Positions 57,301 through 64,000 of a stretch of DNA of 64,000 nucleotides are shown here, in pieces. The notes beneath the pieces were generated by a model. That model made no database searches. It was not told the origin of the DNA and saw nothing but the letters and a program-made list of their open reading frames with translations. The DNA comes from Gremmenia infestans. Lineage: Eukaryota; Ascomycota; Leotiomycetes; Helotiales; Hamatocanthoscyphaceae. Position 1 is the stretch's first letter. Every line of letters starts with the position of its first letter. The stretch is taken from the NCBI GenBank assembly GCA_032629725.1, contig JAFEVB010000002.1, positions 4,216,001 to 4,280,000 on the forward strand, written 5' to 3'. The position numbers and the translations under genes were made by a program.

Positions 57301-57900
57301 TATAAAACAAGGGTTCTTGGATTGGTCCCCGAGGATTCTGTTAGCCATGTATTCATGTGAGATCCAAGCTAGCAGTACGTCCTCCTATTCTCCATCCCCC
57401 TTTCATCTCTTTACTTTCTACAATGTACATATAAGCTGACATTTATCCGCACAGCCGAAGTCTTAGGCCGCGTGTACGATGTGCTAACCCGTCGCCGCGG
57501 CACCATCCTCTCCGAATCGTAAGCCATCTTCCCTCCCACCCCCCTCCCACTCATTACACCACACCCACTAACTCCTTACAGACTCCTCGAAGGCTCCTCC
57601 TCCTTCACAATCCTCTCCCTCCTCCCCGTCGCCGAATCCTTCGGTTTCTCCGACGAAATCCGCAAACGCACATCCGGCGCCGCCTCGCCACAACTCATCT
57701 GGCGCGGCTACGAGATCCTGCACGAGGACCCATATTGGGTACCGCGCACCGAGGAGGAGATGGAGGACCTGGGCGAGTTTGCTGATAAGGAGAATGTGGC
57801 GAAGAGATATGTGGATGGTGTGCGCAGGCGTAAGGGCATGCTTGTTACTGGACGGGGGGAGAGGAGCGAGGGTGAGAAACAGAAGACGCTTAAGAGGTAG
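54302..57900 (+). CDS. RIA1: EFL1/RIA1 ribosome-maturation GTPase
   Basis: EF-2-like cytosolic GTPase that with Sdo1 evicts Tif6 from pre-60S subunits. Structure is join(54302..54364,54417..54437,54489..55435,55503..57005,57052..57374,57455..57518,57582..57900), 1079 aa; phases agree. A 21-nt exon (ICILAHV) lies inside the G1 loop AHVDHGKT (about 26-33). Switch II DSPGHIDF, G4 NKMDR and the SRLCDGAVVLVDAVEG block follow. After an acidic/charged insertion (EDLYFAPEKNN, later RREM-like KRAEIARAQ) come domain II (GFARIYSGTLSVGDSVYV), EPVNPADLDKMISGLKLL, LTAGELHLERCLTDLRERF and the C-terminal PMQGVAVFLDSV, GRVYDVLTRRRG, FGFSDEIRKRTSGAASPQL. The insertions and the C-terminal block distinguish it from EF-2. 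All GTPase motifs are intact. Confidence 0.95.
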
Positions 57901-59515
57901 GAGGGAGTATAGGATATGATGGGTGTATTTTGTGAGTGTAGCTGTGATGTTATCCTTCACTGCAATATAAGCATCAATCAAAATCAAAACGAAGCTAGAT
58001 GCTCCATCTAGCCTGCACTTAGAAATAATTCCCCGTACTTGCTTCCTTCAAAATACCAATCTTCCTACCTTAACTTGCATATAGCAATCCTTTCGTATCT
58101 ACTATTTCTTTCTAGACCTGTTAATCTACAAACACTCCCTAAACAAGCACCATGTACGTAGGTGCTTGATTTAGTCATGCATCTGTTCATTACTTCCTTG
58201 TGATTAGATCATTAGACAAGATACAATACAGCTATGAAAAGAAAAGGCTCTTATATAAAATCTGTCTTGCGTTTTGCAATTGCAATTGTAGTGTTCTGAT
58301 ATAACGACTGATTTTCTCTATATTGATTGTATACCTGCGAGCACTTGATTAATTAAAGGATTTGGACTATGTTTATAGTCTTATATGGCAAAGACAGCCG
58401 CCAAGTCAGTGTATTCCCAGTTCAGCGAATCACAAGCTAGCGGTTTATGAAGAGGCACTACCTATAAGACGTGCTTATATACTAAGCTATCTCTACATTT
58501 TCAGTGAAATAATGTAAGCGCTGGTACCAATGCATTTCTGAAGCTCTGAACGCGTAAGCTGTATTTTTTTATCATGGTATGTATAATCATTTCTCATGTA
58601 CAGAGTAAGGGATTTAAGAGGTTCTGAAAGGACGTCCTAGCCTTGCTACTCGCCATCACATACTAGCATGCAGTCAATATACCTCAACGCAGTAATTATA
58701 CTTAAGCTACATCTGAGCTCCGTTGCTAGTATTCAAACATAAAAGGTTACACACATGTATATATTCAATATACCACGTGGGGAACGAAAATATTCCGGTT
58801 ACATAATATGCTAGCTAGCTAGGCCGTGGTGGTTTGCATCAAGACATGCAGCGGAAGTGATCTATTCCGATCATTCAATTCACTGAGTGAAATCCCTTTA
58901 GCTACCTTGCCCGACGTGGACTGATAGGGTTAGACTGGTTTTGGGAATCGGTGGTATTCTCCAGGTGCTGATTTCAGGATTTTTGCTAGGGAGCTTGTAA
59001 CGAGCAAGTTGATGGGTTCTTGTTCTCTCGATATCATATCATACCTAGTAACCTACGACCTTTGAAGTTGGAACTCAACTCCAATACACTCCCATTTCGA
59101 CCTGTACTTGTACTGTTCTTTGAACCAGATATCGTAAGTCGCTCTTTTTTCTTTTGGGTCTCGTCTCTGCTCTTCTCCTGTTTGTGCCGCAATTGGACGA
59201 CGGGTAGGACTCGTCGCCGTCGTTCCAACACAACACAGCACGCAATCGAGCTCAAGCTGATTACGATCTTGCACCAGGACCGCACACAAACATACGTCCA
59301 CAACGGCATTGACTTCAACCTGTTTCTCTGAGAAATAGTTTGGTAATTGAATTCACCAGTAGGTTTCCTCCTCTCCTCTCGAACATTGACACCACGCCCT
59401 TTCACCTTCAACTCCGAACTCCCTCACGCTCAATCCAACTCTCCCCACCCCAATCTTTCAACCTCAGCATCACACTGACAATTACACTCCGCAGACCAAC
59501 CAGGCAACCGCAAGA
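57901..59515. other. AT-rich intergenic region
   Basis: About 1.6 kb with no supported gene. The 5' half is very AT-rich. The 3' end near 59180-59230 has Arg-rich codons in several frames but no consistent gene. A GGTAATTGAATTCACC stretch near 59342 is unremarkable. Confidence 0.5.
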
Positions 59516-60035
59516 ATGAGCCTCTTCACCCGCACACCAGGACAGCCGCAACAGACCCTGCTCCCACTGCACTCGGTGTCTCCCACGAGCTCGGAGGAAA
59601 AATCAAAGGAAAACCCAGCCGTCGTCGATGTCTCCATAGCGCAGATGGTCCCGGAGAAGAAACGCAAATGCAGTATGTTGGGTTCTATCTTGCCTTGTGC
59701 TTCATGGCCGCTCATGATCAGTTCCGTCCCTCGTCACGTCACATCACGTTATAATCTCCAACTTGCCTTGTTCCTATCCTTATCTCCACCTTCTCCTTCT
59801 TCCTTTTGCTCGACTTCCCCTTTCAATTGATTCCTTTGGATCCAGCCTACTTTCAACGACACACGAAACTAACCACAAACTAAAAACAGGCAAGTCCTGC
59901 GAATACTTCATCGTCATATCCGCAATCCTCGTCATCTGTGTCCTAATCGCCGTCATCTGCGTCGTCGTCAAAGGCCAGGAACTCAAAGACAGCAGTTCAG
60001 GCGGCGTTTACGTAAACCCCCAAGTTCATGCATGA
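59516..60035 (+). CDS. small single-pass membrane protein
   Basis: Unrecognised. Structure is join(59516..59672,59890..60035), 100 aa; the 217-nt intron (GTATGT..AAAACAG) joins KKRKC to SKSCEYFIV. A Ser/Pro/Lys-rich N-terminal part (about 1-56) is followed by a hydrophobic span (about 58-80, FIVISAILVICVLIAVICVV) and a short tail GGVYVNPQVHA. Two Cys (KC, SC) flank the membrane and could be lipid-modified or disulfide-bonded. No cleavable signal peptide is apparent because the hydrophobic span is C-terminal: this looks like a tail-anchored or single-pass protein. Confidence 0.72.
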
Positions 60036-61041
60036 TCGTTATGATGCGATACTCAGCCAGCTTTTCTCACTCGATCTGCTCCTCCGTTTCCTCAACTTTC
60101 ACTTCAACATGACTCTACGATACTTGCCGGTATATCTTTGGAGCGGAGTTTGCTTGGTCGATCAATATGATATGGAATGGGGATTGTTGGGAGGAAGCGA
60201 AAATTATGGACCTGGATGCAAGACCCTGGTTTGGTACATGCTTTCGTGGCTTCCGTACACCGTTCTTCTTTCTTTTATCCTCCTGCTGGCATTGGCGTTG
60301 CATTTGCGTTGGAGTTTCGGGCGTACATACATGATCGGAGAGACTTTGCATTGATGGATGGATGGATCAGCGAGTTAGCGAGCGAGCGAGTGAATGGCAA
60401 AATGTTTACAGAATAGAATGTATTGTGGAGCTTGCTTGATGAATGCTCTGAACTTGCTTGCTTCTAGCTAGGATAAAACAATACAAAAGAAAAAAATCGC
60501 AGGTTCGAAACAAATCCTAATATTGTATCCTTCTCCTTTTTCTACCTTATTCACTTGCAATTATAAGCTTAAACAGAGCTTATAGTTAATCCAGTATAAG
60601 TAAATATATATAGAGAACCTAGAAAATATGCTCTATATATACTAAGCATATACTAGTTCAACTAGAACCTGATGGAATCTTACATATCTTAATATCAATC
60701 TTTAACAATAGAAGTAATTCAAGTTATCTTGCTTATTAGAGTGAGCTCAAGAGTGATCCTGGCGATACCTAGTACTGCTATTATTAGTAGCTATCAAAAA
60801 GTAATATTATGGTAGAAAAATAGAAACCCCCACCGAAACGCATAGTAGTCAAACGAGGGCAAGACCTGGCTCTCGTGTTTGTTCATACTGAGTGTGAATA
60901 GATGATAGATTGTGGTATGAGTTTTCAAGACTTTGACACGAAGGCATTTTTTGACCATCAACTTTTTCGACTCGAGTTCACCTTGTCTCATCTCATCTCA
61001 GCAATACACAACCACGGCCACTTGGTAGGATCGAGGTCACA
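60036..61041. other. intergenic region
   Basis: About 1.0 kb. An ATG frame 60028-60354 overlaps the preceding stop codon and is hydrophobic by composition, but it has no independent support. The rest is AT-rich, with GCGAGCGAGCGAG at 60376-60388. Confidence 0.45.
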
Positions 61042-62541
61042 ATGGGCGACGCGAGAGCACAACTAGATAACCTAGCGTGGGACAAAAACGATGAAGCATC
61101 GGAAATATCACAGAAACGGCTCCGGAGGAGAGACACCTGCGAACTAGCAGCTTCTCTTGCGGGGCAAAAATTCGGAAGAAAAGCGTCATTTACACCACCT
61201 TTAATCATCGGTGGATATAATATCTTATATAAGCTCCAAGTTGAGGGAATGGCTTCCGATGTTTATGTTCGGCTGCCTTGCCCCGATTGGGTTCAGTTTC
61301 CAATTGAGAAGACTCTTCAAGAAGGTGCCACAGCACGATATGTCAAACAACATACCCAGATCCCAGTTCCCAAGGTATTCTTCTATGGCGAAAACTCTGA
61401 TCTTGGTCCTTTCATGATCCTTCAATACGTGGAAAATAGTGGATTGATGGTTAATCGAATGAAAACGCCTAACCCAGACCCCGACGTACCTTCTGTCCTG
61501 GACCCAAACATCTCAGACAGTGTGCTCTCAAATTTCTACGGGAAAGCGGCACGGTGTCTATTGCAGATCTCTCGGCTTTCATTTGATCGCGTTGGTTCGT
61601 TGTCTGAGAACGATGACAGTACTTTCTCGGTAACGGGACGCCCTCTCTCTAAAAACATGAACGACATGCTACAGCTTGCAAATATTCCGCGTGCTGTACT
61701 GCCGCCAGAAATGAAGACATATAGTACGACAGATGAGTGGTATGAGGCTTTAGCGGAGATGCATATGGCACAGCTCATTTTTCAACACAATGACCTTGTG
61801 ACCACCGAGGATGACTGCCGAAATAAGTATGTGGCACGACAACTCTTCCGGCGGTTAGCGAAAGAGCATCGACTCTCCAGTTTTGGCTTTGCTGATGACG
61901 ATTGGTCCGCCCAGTCCAAGACTTGGTCTTCTCAAATTTCCCAGGCACCCAGTAATCTGGGATCGTTTCGGCTTTGGGCCGATGACTTTAGACCTGGAAA
62001 TATCCTCGTCGATGACTCGGACGATGTAGTAGCAGTGATAGATTGGGAGCTTTCCTATGCTGCACCTACACAATTCACACTTGATTGTCCTTGGTGGTTG
62101 CTTCTTGAAGTGCCAGAATCGTGGAAACCGGACATCGATGACTGGACCAAGGTGTATGCCACACGACTGCCGACCTGGTTGTCAGCTATGGAGAAAGCGG
62201 AAAAAGATATGGGCTCTGAAACGTTGCCATTTATCCTGTCTACGCACATGCATGAAAGTTGGGAGACTGGACGATTCTGGCTTAATTATGCTGCGAAAAA
62301 TAGCTGGGCTTTTGACACGGTGTTTTGGAAGTATTTGGATGAGAAGCTTTTTGGGACTCGAGAGCAGGATGTTTCTCCGGATAACCTATGGAGGACGAGG
62401 ACTCATTTGTTAAGTGAGAAGGAAAGAGTGGCTATGGAGCGCTTTGTGGAGTGGAAAATGGAGGACAAAAAGGAAAGGATATTGGTTGATTGGGATCCGG
62501 AGGAAGCAAAACAACGCTTATCTGACCTGTTGTTCGATTGA
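61042..62541 (+). CDS. APH-fold phosphotransferase-like protein
   Basis: Single-exon 499-aa protein of the fungal aminoglycoside-phosphotransferase-like fold; the family is common in ascomycetes and usually of unknown substrate, so no resistance function is implied. The N-lobe starts near CELAASLAGQKF and YVRLPCPDWVQFPIEKTLQE; then IPVPKVFFYGENSDLGPFMI leads to the hinge LQYVENSGLM. The catalytic loop reads WADDFRPGNILVD (D314-N320), matching HxDxxxxN with D-D-F-R-P-G-N, and the metal-binding Asp is in VAVIDWELSY (Asp334). The C-terminus has the usual helical FWLNYAAKNSWAFD segment. The first catalytic position being Ala-Asp-Asp rather than His-Gly-Asp is unusual but seen in diverged fungal members. 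No introns are needed. Confidence 0.85.
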   Translation: MGDARAQLDNLAWDKNDEASEISQKRLRRRDTCELAASLAGQKFGRKASFTPPLIIGGYNILYKLQVEGMASDVYVRLPCPDWVQFPIEKTLQEGATARYVKQHTQIPVPKVFFYGENSDLGPFMILQYVENSGLMVNRMKTPNPDPDVPSVLDPNISDSVLSNFYGKAARCLLQISRLSFDRVGSLSENDDSTFSVTGRPLSKNMNDMLQLANIPRAVLPPEMKTYSTTDEWYEALAEMHMAQLIFQHNDLVTTEDDCRNKYVARQLFRRLAKEHRLSSFGFADDDWSAQSKTWSSQISQAPSNLGSFRLWADDFRPGNILVDDSDDVVAVIDWELSYAAPTQFTLDCPWWLLLEVPESWKPDIDDWTKVYATRLPTWLSAMEKAEKDMGSETLPFILSTHMHESWETGRFWLNYAAKNSWAFDTVFWKYLDEKLFGTREQDVSPDNLWRTRTHLLSEKERVAMERFVEWKMEDKKERILVDWDPEEAKQRLSDLLFD

Positions 62542-63499
62542 TTCTGAGAAGACAGAGAACGAGAAGACAGTGACTTAAAAATGATCCCAATCAGGATGTG
62601 AACTACTCAGCCATCCGCTTGACGAATAAGGTCCAGTCTCGGCACGATGCTTTATAAGAAGACAAGGCGTCATTTGAGAGCAGTAGTCGTTCTCGTAGAT
62701 CAAATACCATACCCTTTTCATCTCTCCTGCTCCCATACACTTCCCTAAGCCTAACCTGACGAGCTCCCTATCCGTCAACCAAGTCTTAATACTCGTGCCT
62801 CGCTCCTCCTCTACAATATCATACTTAACCCCCTTAATGTTCTTCAATGCCAGCTCTCTAGCTCCTTATCGGAATACGCACAAACATCTTTCCCTAAATC
62901 GCCTCGCTAACATCCAACGCAGCTCTATACTTCCCCAGTACTCTGGCACGGCTAAAGACACTATTCCTGCCAGCAATGATCTATACGACGTAAGTACTAA
63001 TGGCCTAGAGGCGATTGCAAACGCCGAACTACAAGACTATGCCGCTGGAGAATCCCCATCCATTGGAAGCTGCCGTTAGCAACGCAGTGTACGCAGTCTA
63101 CGCTCTGAAAGTAGTTCAGGTTATAGATTTGGTTCTCAAAGGAGTAGAGCGGCCATGCGACTTAGTTGGAAGGTGAAGATACCTAGTAGATCGAGTTGTG
63201 GTACGGTAATTAAGACCGGGTCATATCCGCACTCGGTGCCATGTCACTCGTCTCATTAGAGCTTTATCAATGAGAGGAAAGGAGTTTATAAGTTTTAACT
63301 GTGGAGATGTAAGTTCTAACGCCCTGAAAGTGAAAATATGATTAGGTGCTGATCAATTTCCCTCCTTCCACATCTTCCAACTACCTAGTCAAGCAACACC
63401 CCCACGAAATAAATCTCTCGTCGGCCCGAACATACACTTCATAAGATCCCCTCTAATATTTGTCTGGTCTGCCAATATGCTGCCAAAAGAGTTCCCAAT
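62542..63499. other. intergenic region with a broken minus-strand frame
   Basis: Between the APH-like gene and the truncated edge gene. A minus-strand reading frame from about 63040 to 62575 is open except for one TAA near 62862-62864. It includes the pieces LVLTSYRSLLAGIVSLAVPE, YWGSIELRWMLARRFRE and, after the TAA, RELALKNIKGVKYDIVEEE. It reads like coding sequence but matches no family I know. It could be a pseudogene or chance. Confidence 0.4.
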
Positions 63500-64000
63500 T
63501 CACCACTTTGACGAGCCCACTGGCTGCCACGAACGAATGCGAACTTCTGGAAGCTGACCACCGAAGAAGTCCTTATTCAGTTCCAAAAAATCTGCCATAT
63601 TTTCCCGGAAAGCTTTCATTGCTTCCGAGTTATGAAGGCAACAGCGTGGATACTGGCTTGGATGCCCTGGATTTGTAAGGGTTGGCTTTGGAAAATGTGC
63701 TGTGAGATATAGGACTCTCAGCCCCTTCAAGTACAGCAGGCAATTGGCAATCAGGTAGTAAAATCTCCTCTCGGTCCGACCCCAAACTACTTGGCGAATC
63801 TCCAGTTGTCTGACATTTGAAAACCCATCTGCATATTCATCCAACCTCGGATCGGTCCACTGGTGCTCGGCTTGGTCCAAGCTCGTACTTGTGGCATAGG
63901 ATATGTAAGGTATGTCGCTGACGGGATCTAGACACAGGCGAGTACATTTATTGATATAAGGTGGCCCTTTGTTGTTCCATTCAAAAACCGTGTATTGCCG
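63500..64000 (-). CDS. unrecognised gene, 5' end beyond the window
   Basis: The minus frame is open from the window edge (64000) to a stop at 63500, about 166 codons; the internal TTG at 63880 is not a real start. The sequence begins QYTVFEWNNKGPPYINKCTR and continues DPVSDIPYISYATSTSLDQA, VRQLEIRQVVWGRTERRFYY, LRVLYLTAHFP and QLPEVRIRSWQPV. The arrangement resembles C-terminal regions of fungal 2EXR-type proteins, but I am not sure of the family. No intron is needed within the visible part. Confidence 0.55.
   Translation of the reverse strand, partial: RQYTVFEWNNKGPPYINKCTRLCLDPVSDIPYISYATSTSLDQAEHQWTDPRLDEYADGFSNVRQLEIRQVVWGRTERRFYYLIANCLLYLKGLRVLYLTAHFPKPTLTNPGHPSQYPRCCLHNSEAMKAFRENMADFLELNKDFFGGQLPEVRIRSWQPVGSSKW

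Noticed and set aside
60028..60354. 108-codon hydrophobic frame after the small membrane protein
   Set aside because: Overlaps the preceding stop codon in another frame and is likely its 3' UTR; hydrophobicity comes from T-rich DNA.
60505..60525. GCAGGTTCGAAACAAATCC, B-box-like
   Set aside because: No A-box upstream and no cloverleaf pairing.

Overview
The window looks like nuclear DNA of a filamentous ascomycete (Pezizomycotina; Leotiomycetes is my best guess from protein content only). Genes are spaced by AT-rich, microsatellite-bearing intergenic DNA. They carry short introns (about 48-220 nt, mostly 50-65) with GT..AG ends and CTAAC/CTGAC-type branch sites, and the encoded families are typical of this group. 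I joined exons by reading frame, splice signals and protein-family continuity, so start codons and first exons are the least certain parts. No rRNA, CRISPR array or intact transposon was seen, and no convincing tRNA.

Layout. 0-8.4 kb: a small Cys-rich ORF, then GCD1 (eIF2B gamma, minus) divergent from a PEX22-like peroxin, then an atypical SDR epimerase. 8.6-11.3 kb: three broken genes, namely the C-terminus of a phenol-hydroxylase-like FAD monooxygenase, a PF10017/EasF-like methyltransferase and a catechol-O-methyltransferase-like gene. The last two face each other with both N-termini missing. A multi-exon laccase with all four copper motifs follows at 11.6-14.1 kb. I read this as the remains of a secondary-metabolite locus. 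14.9-22.3 kb: SRP19/SEC65, a RID/Masc1-type cytosine methyltransferase with an added C2H2 finger, and a CCCH zinc-finger protein.

23-30.3 kb: a bZIP/DUF3425 regulator, an SDR, an NmrA-like protein without the usual glycine loop, and a Zn(II)2Cys6 regulator. The divergent bZIP/SDR promoter holds eight copies of TCAGAA, many within GGTCAGAA or ATCAGAATTCC. That array is the most striking unexplained signal in the window. 31.6-36.1 kb: a GAF-containing hybrid histidine kinase. 36.7-48.2 kb: a small coiled-coil protein, a hypothetical protein, an Mpv17/PMP22 membrane protein, a Gly/His-rich protein, a PEX11-family protein (minus) and a large hypothetical protein.

48.2-51.9 kb is a gene-poor stretch. 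51.9-62.5 kb: a tandem-PH protein (minus), EFL1/RIA1 (the GTPase that releases Tif6 from 60S subunits), a 100-residue single-pass membrane protein and an APH-fold protein. The right edge cuts an unrecognised minus-strand gene. Translation and ribosome biogenesis (GCD1, SRP19, EFL1), peroxisome membrane (PEX22-like, PEX11, Mpv17-like) and specialised metabolism are interleaved with no sign of co-operonic organisation, as expected for a fungal chromosome.
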